From NCBI GenBank assembly GCA_024403355.1, contig JAKSRW010000022.1, positions 1 to 50,407 on the forward strand: DNA of 50,407 nt, read 5' to 3'. The translations under genes and the position numbers were made by a program. Below are positions 21,701 to 27,690 of the stretch, one piece after another (the first letter of the stretch is position 1; each line of letters starts with the position of its first letter). The notes below the pieces were generated by a model that made no database searches, had not been told where the DNA came from, and was given only the letters and a program-made list of their open reading frames with translations. The DNA is from Lachnospiraceae bacterium. Lineage in GTDB: Bacteria > Bacillota > Clostridia > Lachnospirales > Lachnospiraceae.

Positions 21701-22110
21701 ACGGAGAGCTTTCTACGGAGCTTAAGGCAATGAATTCCGAAGAACAGAAGCTGTTTATTTACCTTCTGGCAAACCGAGGTGCAGTGGACGAGTCGACACG
21801 CTTTAATGGCAAAACGGCTGACGAGGATATGCGTGAAAAAATCGCCGGGGAGTATATAGAACAGGGTACTGTGGCAATAGATACCGAGGTATTTGAGGAT
21901 GCTCTGGCGGGAATCTATTCCAAGCAGATGGATGATGCGGTAATAGCATCGGATATGAAGGCAGATATAACAGCTGCTTTCGCTGACAAGAGAAGAAACA
22001 GTCCGATTGATTTTAGGCTCCTGGCAAGGGCATTAACTGCCGTGAGAGAAATAGCTGAAATGCGCAGAGTCCATGAGCAAAACAGACTGGATTCAATTTT
22101 TGGAAAATAA
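12760..22110 (+). CDS. Giant helical protein (3116 residues), unknown function
   Basis: One uninterrupted 9.35-kb frame, 18 percent of the window. No signal peptide, membrane segment, LPxTG anchor, NTPase motif or other recognisable domain was seen. The composition (Glu, Lys, Ala, Leu, Arg) and spacing suggest an almost wholly alpha-helical cytosolic protein. Residues about 848-950 are an extreme charged coiled coil (EEEKERR; AKIAEEKRQKELLRAEEEER). Three diverged roughly 100-residue units start near 2640, 2790 and 2972. GGAAAGG lies nine bases before ATG 12760. Codon use looks like its neighbours', so recent transfer is not obvious. The alpha/beta hydrolase begins 15 bases after its stop, so they are probably co-transcribed. 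A scaffold or cytoskeleton-like role is only a guess. Confidence 0.85.
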   Translation: MGEEINKQVKKEVVLQALEEQTSGQQGEYLPAAQPAELATASAEKDGFTEELLATVAIKGEFMAYKDKVLAYIDKKDEKVIEEHRPVMRQLFRVGDTGFTEPSGLADLKTLSETEGSIQKLLMDSYTRYFKLEDFTAISKAFEKGPSEDAFAGKVVKQSYEYMQFLSARMRLGQFFESLTHYRPDEMEADQILLLDKFKRLFERDMDSNRLNPEQPINEQIRLMNVRLGYFMDFARDSVSIYHSTRNKTKTGDRVRNEELRAQSREFDSEVEYSYEDYLSEMGSFMAEFKEADSYAGAFADGSMEAGMEDLMGACRQSTQSYAQASENLRLCLEGISVEHAAVVDRVKIFCERLELMNGRIKKLAADSERAALDDCRNAVESCRRMREDGETEDIPELVEDTVENYHRMFANRSIALKIERACTRILDNIYTVLNASSQGMESDESCVTALTELLNVMPVMAGEAKVGDMDDEAIQTELKSSLMLTELLETRFTNDSFMQTPETMTMDVNADLEDLLARDPNKYFDQVLDYYAPAVKNGEADSPYSNEALEQSRKECLVEIERGRQYLAGLGESEFSNEAVKSVCVFMQDKIEAVEKSFEKTNNHFINILQISYEKGSEEAAAIALQGLKTMMSELRDYSKCMNYMVRQLKDFVALTKNFEAAKAGDYGTEELYDPMEQLKDMLSTLTGSLSKRIIYTPEKDGQKFFESPYMVHGQLLELTGFMQLITGKAKEIMAGKVPFEDVERSSRVLLRARSLEEAAAKSAVKPEDLAMLKRLKEQIAELEKKGELYGQDQSYRTELSIVQAKYEAKADAVKRLGAIHNSLVQKKLELEKSLYRHRITVSAATEAEEEKERRSRVLAVAGALVHRNIVREQADLADMRQLGNTQKKRAKAMEKHLREEARAKIAEEKRQKELLRAEEEERRYDERMAQFEARKEALLNRAREIKSAVVSVFRTNSSTEDYVDPATLKASERLTTYIPKNATGRLKDYTLKGKKVKGVGKLESIGSCASSKLKERMSKHTLRFLYSENVNAVGINATADSIIKGAGFISKDYQKSKAPVMEELRLIDRINACTNCDELKDIIKTDACRTSAAGNGDDLIALSDRYVDRNFVSAKVILMHRLFNNLVITPGSIPDLSQKERTSLYERVDAAKENMRLLYNHCISRPEYAEERAAVLEDEARGIEARITEERPHGLQLKAYKAALKESEEAAVNTMYDTAEAVSRLDADAKIRAKNLREANAEKKNRERQLAELTRAVNELAENAEREQQAEFRSALISQGRLRNGKYVTGWLLDRFAEHVEAYIDKNLADSADNIIELAVIGYNERCRENMEAVQAYLNSRLLGGGDFEYLKNPALRAVAERDLLDACGDAVFTASSRANMSKKLASLSARKVFRGYMSSVSRMLAGIRKEKSLEPYAEAVMVNERYLEAVKSREAGQISEVLTFFKKNVEANEGLIRDKLAGLSYEQRLILETNIKARLGRQILSASPESVINIIQREIDYQNLLNPVEKSSASAVVKKAKELYAEPDEAMLNAVSEAIETSRKLAEAADEEDHYESDSDYAEYEILHSVGLSLMFSHEDLQRYCLEKLAYYRASTNKSMGLKAKAMQFIRDFAVERSLDYTISDLEKANGGELSAAERILAREMFAEGKLRKAANGEPVNARLRNLLSGMSVKVTPLVKALTPYLYEKKIVSSDSFDSLTAGDVYELVDYAFERLSPLLKALEQKESWANSSEIKLALLERCLDTQREAATVGQLTVIATNEHARLADAKDILSVRKNIMSLGNCWASKKVSVDLVNRKLNSARNERQFRDLNRIGRARNLAHEMTKFCEKNGCASPISIFEFAELEENSRLSEDEVFTKWKNEAIFGTNGWIGGEANKLLKKAKEDFYHGTMHEKQGLHNLRLYAYYGMFDDFSVILKGLGDSINDDQRESFERKLFEVGRTYQRRKNYFEETCRDYHLNLEESKALLPNVSEYFADAPETVKNRSEEEREKSFRDYIRTTVAMASRYEYNITMVEKRGGRLEKDEKYRAVATRKDERIGRLSFAKAGIFAPIIPVLVQDREFQEKVLTYADDAYRQYEIGLMKKLEEPMQLLSEEGTVYNSFIDQFIIRFKAELIGEKMLPNEDWATSFNRYYMEITDHNYGSEANPLSISSIIYDASMKAAKASGKKRDKKLDGANMVIHVLLNEGVSGVLDKSVFEKYRENLRNNSKVLERELSDFYESEEFKSYIEHGKLQQKMGYEFGSDPEKLLKKIFTASVRMAEREFLVKETLADYEEHLPGRLQEILGSSLATLDTATNLTRIRRQADEMMDSTVVETKREGRRIMRAEREALAEYENLAEFRISPVMAACMKKTVKLSAQTAHQVETFRKNMSEKLAGAGDTKSLAIEIGAAYAAEGQTLSPEQMQVCNDNLERLMARLSAVSLVNENQKRIIFIRMAMKAGDPFAKWSLEHIDKLIGEYKEDTAVSGRYAEIIKLEAALPKDGCLDSYYRSARAAATYIAVNGKAEGAAEELEKIYTLLAKRTLILNVINDFISSNEETFTRANTAEFKEREKLALRAGLFDYFAAEIANADVKYDEAEIRMRMTALLADCISNRQLRDYLVNDTGRRASIASDQTIAENGDSEYGSALARAKFENRLRSFIKDKSCGELVRQYFELAAEERTLFAHMAASLAVNSVSDMSMSFAMAYGERSSSKEADLRVGREYVDSRMITAAADYQTAERAVFFGKQPDQVRLKTILASVKAKHKEMLKKNVDMKLLANSSKEARAVLGKAAITEVDSVQSFKKVLRSLSEADSHENQAMIERLVKLRPYELQLLAMILSDRTAVDTALDSKEPVNAERSALIKRSLRMDVAGSLADVRAGGELMNKALASLCSYRVREDRVILGPLTKDDLMGVERETAIDYELLKNAFRIMDENHPESLIHSALRYSYEEVKSAAATHGNTADGRIAAYAAAKHDITKPELLVEYLRRTTDGELSTELKAMNSEEQKLFIYLLANRGAVDESTRFNGKTADEDMREKIAGEYIEQGTVAIDTEVFEDALAGIYSKQMDDAVIASDMKADITAAFADKRRNSPIDFRLLARALTAVREIAEMRRVHEQNRLDSIFGK

Positions 22111-22125
22111 AGGTTAGGAACTGAT

Positions 22126-22887
22126 ATGGTTAGATATTTAGATATTAATCAGGCGGGAAACAGCATTAAGTGCAAGCTTTTCTGCGAAGCAATACGTGAA
22201 ATTGAGCATCTGATAATCTTTGCCCACGGCTTCGGAGGACATAAGGATAATAAGGCGGCAGAACGCTTTGCCGAGACGGCTCTTTCAAAAATGAAAAAGA
22301 CGGCTGTGCTGGTATTTGACTGGCCCTGCCACGGTACAGACGTGAAGAAGAAGCTGACGCTGGAGGACTGTGACAGCTACCTTGGCATGGTCATTGATTA
22401 TGCAGGGGAGCAGCTGAAGGCGAAAAAGATATCCGCCTACGGAACCAGCTTTGGCGGCTATCTGCTGCTGAAATACGTGCATGAGCATGGGGCTAATCCC
22501 TTTGGAAAAATAGCACTCAGATGTCCTGCAGTGGATATGGGGGAGGTAATGTACAAAAGAGTAATGACCGATGAGAACAAGTCCATGCTTGAACGAGGCA
22601 GGGAGGTCATGGTAGGCTTTGACAGAAAGGTACTGATAAATCAGGAGTTTATGGATAAGCTTATGGCAGCAGATATCAGAAAATGGGAATATTTTGATTA
22701 TGCGGATGACATACTGATTCTTCATGGTAGTAAGGATGAGATAGTTCCGATAGAGGAATGCAGGAATTTTGCAGAGAGTAATGTAATAGAATTTGTAGAA
22801 ATCGAGGATGCCGACCACCGCTTCCAGGATTTGAATAAAATGAAGCTGGCGCACAGCTATATGGTTGATTTCATAAACAAAAAATAA
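22126..22887 (+). CDS. Alpha/beta hydrolase
   Basis: 253 residues with a serine-hydrolase triad in order: nucleophile Ser108 in GTSFGG, Asp204 in HGSKDEIV and His231 in DADHRF. The oxyanion region is FAHGFGGHKDN. No signal peptide, so cytosolic. Members of this group are esterases, thioesterases or peptidases, and the substrate is not readable. It begins 15 bases after the giant gene and ends at a strong bidirectional terminator, so it is the last gene of that transcription unit and may work with the giant protein. Confidence 0.85.
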   Translation: MVRYLDINQAGNSIKCKLFCEAIREIEHLIIFAHGFGGHKDNKAAERFAETALSKMKKTAVLVFDWPCHGTDVKKKLTLEDCDSYLGMVIDYAGEQLKAKKISAYGTSFGGYLLLKYVHEHGANPFGKIALRCPAVDMGEVMYKRVMTDENKSMLERGREVMVGFDRKVLINQEFMDKLMAADIRKWEYFDYADDILILHGSKDEIVPIEECRNFAESNVIEFVEIEDADHRFQDLNKMKLAHSYMVDFINKK

Positions 22888-22940
22888 AAAAAGCCGAAGG
22901 AATTTTGATGTGATACCATGAAAATTCCTTCGGCTTTAAG
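22886..22940. terminator. Bidirectional terminator between convergent genes
   Basis: A perfect 17-bp stem (22890-22906 with 22921-22937, AAAGCCGAAGGAATTTT) is flanked by A residues on the left and T residues on the right. It lies between the + strand hydrolase and the - strand small acidic gene and serves both. Confidence 0.85.
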
Positions 22941-22948
22941 CTTTATGA

Positions 22949-23137
22949 TTATTTATCTTCGAGCTTCCTTGTGTGAGCTGATTTTATGTGAATCTCGGGG
23001 AATGCAAGATTATCATAAACAACATCATTCTCATTGTCCTCGTCGCTGTCGCTGACTGAGGCGTCCTCCTCGTCGACGGTTATCTCGGGAACTGCAAGAT
23101 TGTCTGTGTGGAAATCTAATTTTTTCTTGTTTTCCAT
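22949..23137 (-). CDS. Small acidic protein with duplicated DNLA(V/F)PEI motif
   Basis: 62 residues, rich in Asp and Glu (DEEDASVSDSDEDNEND) and unlike anything I recognise. The octapeptide DNLAVPEI near residues 13-20 recurs as DNLAFPEI near 42-49, a striking duplication in so small a protein. On the minus strand AAGAAAGGA lies about nine bases before its ATG, as good as for its neighbours. The gene follows the GltS gene by 21 bases and ends at the shared terminator, so it is the third gene of the TAXI-GltS operon. It could be a small regulator or docking peptide for the transporter, or unrelated. Confidence 0.6.
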   Translation of the reverse strand: MENKKKLDFHTDNLAVPEITVDEEDASVSDSDEDNENDVVYDNLAFPEIHIKSAHTRKLEDK

Positions 23138-23158
23138 AATGCTTTGTGTCCTTTCTTT

Positions 23159-24349
23159 TTAAAGCATGTTAATAAAAAATGTGATTACAAGGCTGTTGAT
23201 AAAGTCTGCAAACATACTTCCGACTATCGGAACCAGAATGTATGCCTTGACAGAGGGTGCAAAGCGCTCGGTAAGGGCCTGCATATTGGCCATGGCATTG
23301 GGAGTGGCACCCATACCGAAGCCACAGGTTCCGGCACAGAGGATTGCCGAATCGTAATCCCTGCCCATAATGTTGAAAACAACAAAGTAAGCGAATACAG
23401 CCATCAGGATTACCTGTCCGAGCAGAAGAATGATAAGCGGAAGAGCGAGTGCCGCAAGCTGCCAGAGCTTAAGGGTAATCATTGCAATTCCGAGGAAAAT
23501 AGAGAGGCAGATACCTCCGATATCATTTATTTCACCCATATGAATTTTGAAGCGTCCTGAATACTCACTGATGTTACGCATAAGGGCTGCTACAATCATT
23601 GCACCGATATAAATAGGGAAGGTCATGCCGGTCATTGAAAGGAGAGTGGATACGAGAGTACCCAGACCCATTGCAATGGCGAGCTGGTAGGCAGCAGGTG
23701 CATACATGCTGACGCTTCTGTGATGCTTTTTCTGCTCCTCTACAAGCGGGGTATCGTCACCTGCGGAAACCTTGTCCAGAAGCCTATGCTTTAATATAAG
23801 TCTGCGGCCGAGAGGACCGCCCATAAGCGAACCTATGATAAGTCCGAAGGTAGCGGCAGCAGTACAAAGGGTAGTGGCACCCTCAAGTCCCAGATCCTCT
23901 AAAACGGCGCCGAAGGCACCGGAGGTACCGTGACCGCCTACCATGGGAATCGAGCCTGTACAAAGGCCGATATAGGGGTCTACATCCAAAAGCTTTGAAA
24001 GTCCTACTGAGAGGAAATTCTGGCCGAATATCAGTACCACAAGTCCAATCAGAAAGACAATCAGACTTACTCCGCCCGATTTTAGAATCTTGATGTTGGC
24101 CTGGAAGCCTACTGAGGTGAAGAACATTACCATACAGATATTTTTAATGGTTTCATCAAAATTCATTTCAATAATTCCGCTCGCATAAAGAATGCAGGAG
24201 AGTATGGCGAAGAGAAGTCCGCCTACAACCGGTGCAGGAATACAGAAGGTCTCTAAAAATTTGATTTTTTTCTTTAAAAATGAACCAAGGTACAGAACAC
24301 CGACTGCAAGAGCCAGTGTCTGAAACATATCAAAAGCTACTGTTTGCAT
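23159..24349 (-). CDS. gltS: Sodium/glutamate symporter family protein (GltS)
   Basis: 396 residues with about ten hydrophobic segments and GltS-family landmarks: FTSVGFQAN and IPMVGGHGTSGAFG in the first half, CAGTCGFGMGATPNAMANM in the second, the two inverted re-entrant regions. Family members import glutamate with sodium. The gene overlaps the end of the TAXI-protein gene by 20 bases, so the two are co-translated, suggesting that the carrier works with the binding lipoprotein. AGGGGAT precedes its ATG on the minus strand. A relative of glutamate, such as another dicarboxylate, may be the real substrate. Confidence 0.88.
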   Translation of the reverse strand: MQTVAFDMFQTLALAVGVLYLGSFLKKKIKFLETFCIPAPVVGGLLFAILSCILYASGIIEMNFDETIKNICMVMFFTSVGFQANIKILKSGGVSLIVFLIGLVVLIFGQNFLSVGLSKLLDVDPYIGLCTGSIPMVGGHGTSGAFGAVLEDLGLEGATTLCTAAATFGLIIGSLMGGPLGRRLILKHRLLDKVSAGDDTPLVEEQKKHHRSVSMYAPAAYQLAIAMGLGTLVSTLLSMTGMTFPIYIGAMIVAALMRNISEYSGRFKIHMGEINDIGGICLSIFLGIAMITLKLWQLAALALPLIILLLGQVILMAVFAYFVVFNIMGRDYDSAILCAGTCGFGMGATPNAMANMQALTERFAPSVKAYILVPIVGSMFADFINSLVITFFINML

Positions 24350-25163
24350 CGACTATCCCCTTTAACACTTCAATATTTTTTTCTGATACCTTTTTGCCTG
24401 CAACGAGTACAGCCTGTACTCCGATGGTAGGTATGTCCTCGCTGACACCCTTATAGGTATTGGCGGGAATGCTGGCCTTAACGTATCCGTCGTAGAGGCC
24501 GATCATATATGAAATGATATGTTCATCAAGGGGAAGAAGTCTGATATCGGTCTCGTCTGCGAGCTCTGTCAGAATCTCCACGGGGGCGCCGGCCATAATA
24601 AAGAAAGCATCTATTTCGCCGTCTTTGAGGGCTTTTGCCGAATCCTTAAAGGAAAGGTTGATTAGCTCGGCAGCCTCTTTTTTAATGCCTGCGGCCTGCA
24701 GGATAAGCTTTGCGATAACCGATACACCCGATTCGGCTTCACCTATTGCCAGCTTCTTTCCGGCAAGGTCCGAAAGACTGTGGATATCTGCGCCTGCGGG
24801 AATGACAATCTGACACTGTTCAATGTAGAGATTTGAAATCTCGGTAAGGCCCGAAATCGCATTGTTCAGGAAGAGTCCCGTACCGTTTTGAGCATCCGAA
24901 AGAATATCGCTCTGCACAATGGCTGCGTCCACAAAGCCGTCAGCAATCAGTCTGAGATTTGCAGCCGAACCGGCGGTTTCTTTTACTTCAAGAGTGAAAT
25001 CATAGTTGCCTTTGTCAACAGAATCCTTCAGTGTGTTGCCGAAAGAATAGTATTTGCCTCCGACGTTACCGGTTCCGAGACGAAGTCTGTTGCTGTTGCT
25101 GCAGCCTGCGAGAAGGGCGACTGCAAAAATTAAGAGCAAAAGACATAAGAATCTTTTTTTCAT
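24330..25163 (-). CDS. TAXI-family substrate-binding lipoprotein
   Basis: 277 residues. A signal peptide ends in the lipobox LLAGC (Cys21), so the protein is anchored outside the membrane. The mature part has TAXI-family features: LRLGTGNVGGKYYSFG near the start, VKETAGSAANLRLIADG, and DAAIVQSDI. TAXI proteins normally deliver acidic substrates to TRAP 4TM/12TM carriers; no such carrier is here and the gene overlaps gltS instead. One characterised TAXI protein binds glutamate (recalled, not checked), which suits this pairing. The gene is transcribed away from the fumarate-reductase operon; their starts are about 370 bases apart. Confidence 0.85.
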   Translation of the reverse strand: MKKRFLCLLLLIFAVALLAGCSNSNRLRLGTGNVGGKYYSFGNTLKDSVDKGNYDFTLEVKETAGSAANLRLIADGFVDAAIVQSDILSDAQNGTGLFLNNAISGLTEISNLYIEQCQIVIPAGADIHSLSDLAGKKLAIGEAESGVSVIAKLILQAAGIKKEAAELINLSFKDSAKALKDGEIDAFFIMAGAPVEILTELADETDIRLLPLDEHIISYMIGLYDGYVKASIPANTYKGVSEDIPTIGVQAVLVAGKKVSEKNIEVLKGIVDANSSF

Positions 25164-25317
25164 TTTATGTAGGTCCTTTCAGGTTTATTGATTATATGAT
25201 AGCGTAAAACGGAAAAAAAAGCAATCTGTATAAACAGATGTTGATTTATGCCGGAAAAATATAAATATTTGACAGTTTTTTTCGCAATAAATAACAGTTT
25301 TTCTATAGTAAAATAAC

Positions 25318-25346
25318 TTGACTTATTATGTGTTTTGTTTTATATT
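25318..25346 (+). promoter_or_regulatory. Promoter of the mdh-hdr-frd operon
   Basis: TTGACT (25318-25323), 17-bp spacer and TATATT (25341-25346). It lies 185 bases before the first gene, leaving a long 5' leader. The remainder of the divergent gap (25164-25317) shows no convincing minus-strand promoter. Confidence 0.65.
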
Positions 25347-25349
25347 CAT

Positions 25350-25531
25350 TCTGATAAGGTGGGTTAGAGCGTGAGTTGGAAGCTTTAGCTCTACTTTTGT
25401 GCAGTAAACAATCAGAACAATCGCTGACTGCCGGCTTCCAAACAGGAAGAAAAGCAGATGTGGCGGCAGGAATGGGCGGTTGACCCGTAACTTCAGAAAG
25501 ATTGTTTACAAAAGATGAAAGGAGAAATGTT
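25350..25531 (+). promoter_or_regulatory. Structured 5' leader with mutually exclusive pairings
   Basis: Perfect complementary pairs: 25376-25383 with 25434-25441 (8 bp); 25404-25413 with 25500-25509 (10 bp), crossing the first like a pseudoknot; 25428-25433 with 25464-25469 (6 bp); and 25435-25439 with 25445-25449 (5 bp, loop AAACA). The last competes with the first and would hide the ribosome site of the small ORF at 25458. No known riboswitch class was recognised. Confidence 0.45.
25458..25490 (+). CDS. Putative leader peptide MWRQEWAVDP
   Basis: Ten codons with two tryptophans, preceded eight bases upstream by AGGAAG, part of which (GGAAG) can be hidden in a hairpin. It lies inside the leader of the operon. 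Coding status is unproven, and chance is possible for so short a frame. Confidence 0.3.
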   Translation: MWRQEWAVDP

Positions 25532-26479
25532 ATGAGTGCAAAAATAACAATTATTGGTGCAGGCAGTGTTGGTGCTACAATCGCATACAACCTTGCACAG
25601 CAGGCATTCGCATCAGAAATCGTTCTGATCGATATCAACAAGCAGAAAGCTTTAGGCGAAGTGCTTGATATCGAGCAGGGAAGCTATTTCCGTAAGCCTA
25701 TTAAGGTTACATGCGGCGAGTATGAGGACGCTAAGGACTCCGATATCGTTGTAATTACATCAGGTATCGCAAGAAAGCCCGGCCAGACCCGTCTTGAGCT
25801 TGTTCAGACAAACGTAAACATTATCAAGAGCATTACACCTCAGATCGTAAGTGTAGCTCCCAAGGCTTTATACATCATCGTAAGTAATCCTATCGATATT
25901 CTTACATATGTATTTACAAAGATTTCGGGACTTCCCGAGAAGCAGATTCTTGGTTCAGGTACAAGCCTTGATACAGCAAGACTCAGATGTGTACTGTCTA
26001 AGAAGTTAAATATTGCACAGAATAATATTAAGGCATTTATATTTGGTGAGCATGGAGATACATCTTTCGTTCCCTGGTCAACAGCTACAGTTGAGGGTGT
26101 TCCCGTAGACGATTATGTTGAGATGATGAAGAAGATGGGCAGACCTGTTGAGGACCTTGATAAGGACGCTATTATCGATGAGGTTCGTAAGGCAGGCGGT
26201 GTAGTTATCGCTAACAAGGGAGCTACATTCTATGCAATTTGTAATGCAGTAGTGGATTTATGCGCTACTTTGGTATCAGCTTCTGAGTCAGTAGCTGCAG
26301 TTTCTTCAATGATGCATGGTGAGTACGGCGTTGATGATGTATGCTTAAGCTGTCTTACAATTATCGGACCTGACGGTGTTGTCGGTAAGGTTCCTATGCA
26401 GATGACAGATGAAGAAGTTGCTCTTATGCAGAAGAGCGCTGATGCATTAAAGGCTGTAATCAGCGAAATCGAATTATAA
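25532..26479 (+). CDS. mdh: LDH/MDH-family dehydrogenase, predicted malate dehydrogenase
   Basis: 315 residues. Rossmann motif GAGSVG (9-14), catalytic His174 in GEHGD, and the substrate arginine in TSLDTARLR. The specificity loop reads A-R-K-P-G-Q-T-R (80-87). Lactate dehydrogenases usually carry Gln at the position of Arg81 (N-Q-K-P-G-E-T-R), malate dehydrogenases Arg. With fumarase and fumarate reductase in the same locus this points to NADH-dependent oxaloacetate-to-malate reduction. A standard pipeline would probably call it L-lactate dehydrogenase, which remains possible. The frame opens at 25502, but AAAGGAG seven bases before ATG 25532 sets the start. First gene of the operon, 17 bases before hdrB. 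Confidence 0.8.
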   Translation: MSAKITIIGAGSVGATIAYNLAQQAFASEIVLIDINKQKALGEVLDIEQGSYFRKPIKVTCGEYEDAKDSDIVVITSGIARKPGQTRLELVQTNVNIIKSITPQIVSVAPKALYIIVSNPIDILTYVFTKISGLPEKQILGSGTSLDTARLRCVLSKKLNIAQNNIKAFIFGEHGDTSFVPWSTATVEGVPVDDYVEMMKKMGRPVEDLDKDAIIDEVRKAGGVVIANKGATFYAICNAVVDLCATLVSASESVAAVSSMMHGEYGVDDVCLSCLTIIGPDGVVGKVPMQMTDEEVALMQKSADALKAVISEIEL

Positions 26480-26496
26480 AATTATGAGGAGGAACC

Positions 26497-27294
26497 ATGA
26501 AGTACAGTTATTATCCGGGATGTACCTTGAAGAACAAGGCTAAGGACCTGGATGCCTACGCAAGAGCAAGTGCAGAAGCACTCGGCTTCGAGCTTGAGGA
26601 AATCGAAGACTGGCAGTGCTGCGGCGGCGTTTATCCGCTCGGCAGTGATGAAATTGCCACAAAGCTTTCTTCAGTTCGTGCACTTAATGCTGCGAAGGAA
26701 AAAGGTCAGGACTTAGTTACACTTTGTTCTGCATGTCATCATGTTATCAAGCGTGTAAATGATGATATGAAAAATGTTGCGGACATTCAGTTCCGTGCAA
26801 ACAATTACCTGAAGCTTGACGAGCCCTATACAGGTGAGACTCAGGTGCTTCATTTTCTCGAAGTTTTACGTGACCGTGTAGGCTTCGATGCAATCAAGGA
26901 AAAGGTTGTTAAGCCTTTCACAGGCAAGAAGATCGGTGCTTATTACGGCTGCCTTCTTCTCAGACCTGGAAAAATCCTTGAGTTTGATAATCCTGAAAAC
27001 CCCAAGATTATGGAGGATTTCATCCGCGCAATCGGCGGTGAGCCCGTAATCTATCCTTATAGAAATGAATGCTGCGGCGGCTACATCTCATTAAAGGAGA
27101 AGGAGCTTTCAAAGTCTATGGCAGGTAAGATCATGGACAATGCAGCAAGCTTTGAGGCAGATATGCTTATCACAGCATGTCCTCTCTGCTTATACAATCT
27201 TAATAAGAGCGATGCTAAGACAAAGCTTCCTGTATACTACTTTACAGAGCTTCTTGCTGAAGCACTCGGCTTAAAAGAGGAGGTGCAGGCATAA
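26497..27294 (+). CDS. hdrB: HdrB-like subunit with two CCG domains
   Basis: 265 residues. Both cysteine-rich CCG motifs are complete: C9, C41-C42, C77, C80 and C152, C192-C193, C228, C231. In methanogen HdrB these bind two noncubane [4Fe-4S] clusters that reduce the CoM-S-S-CoB disulfide. Clostridia lack those coenzymes, so here the clusters should reduce another disulfide or pass electrons to the fumarate reductase pair encoded downstream. GGAGGAA precedes the ATG. The stop overlaps the hdrC start by one base (TAATG), implying coupled translation. Confidence 0.92.
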   Translation: MKYSYYPGCTLKNKAKDLDAYARASAEALGFELEEIEDWQCCGGVYPLGSDEIATKLSSVRALNAAKEKGQDLVTLCSACHHVIKRVNDDMKNVADIQFRANNYLKLDEPYTGETQVLHFLEVLRDRVGFDAIKEKVVKPFTGKKIGAYYGCLLLRPGKILEFDNPENPKIMEDFIRAIGGEPVIYPYRNECCGGYISLKEKELSKSMAGKIMDNAASFEADMLITACPLCLYNLNKSDAKTKLPVYYFTELLAEALGLKEEVQA

Positions 27295-27683
27295 TGACAA
27301 AGGCAGAAATGCAGGCTGAGAAGATTAAAGAAATCAGCGGCACAGATCCTTACAAGTGCATGAAGTGCGGAAAGTGTTCTGCATCATGTCCTTCATTCGA
27401 TGAGATGGATATTAAGCCTCATCAGTTTGTAAGCTATGTTTTAAATGAGGATATTGAAGCATTAGCAAATTCAAAGTCACTTTGGAAGTGCCTGTCATGT
27501 TTTGCTTGCGTAGAGCGTTGTCCTCGTGATGTTAAGCCTGGCAAGATTATCGACGGAGCAAGACAGTTAGTGGTTCGCGAAAAGGGTGGAGACTACCTTA
27601 AGGCAGATGAGATTCCGGAGCTTTTAGATGAAGAGCTTCCTCAGCAGCTTCTCGTCAGCGCGTTCCGCAGATACAGGAGGTAA
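27294..27683 (+). CDS. hdrC: HdrC-like ferredoxin subunit
   Basis: 129 residues with two [4Fe-4S] motifs, CMKCGKCSASCP and CLSCFACVERCP, the usual HdrC arrangement for carrying electrons between HdrA and HdrB. No membrane segment. Start ATG 27294 shares a base with the hdrB stop. The hdrA start follows seven bases after its end. Confidence 0.92.
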   Translation: MTKAEMQAEKIKEISGTDPYKCMKCGKCSASCPSFDEMDIKPHQFVSYVLNEDIEALANSKSLWKCLSCFACVERCPRDVKPGKIIDGARQLVVREKGGDYLKADEIPELLDEELPQQLLVSAFRRYRR

Positions 27684-27690
27684 TTGGAGA

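Noticed and set aside
12760..22110. Giant gene as adhesin, nonribosomal peptide synthetase or polyketide synthase
   Set aside because: No signal peptide, anchor, Ig-like repeats, carrier-protein or adenylation motifs; the protein is helical and charged.
23144..23560. 138-codon + strand frame opposite gltS
   Set aside because: Antisense to a well-supported transporter gene; its composition does not suggest a protein.
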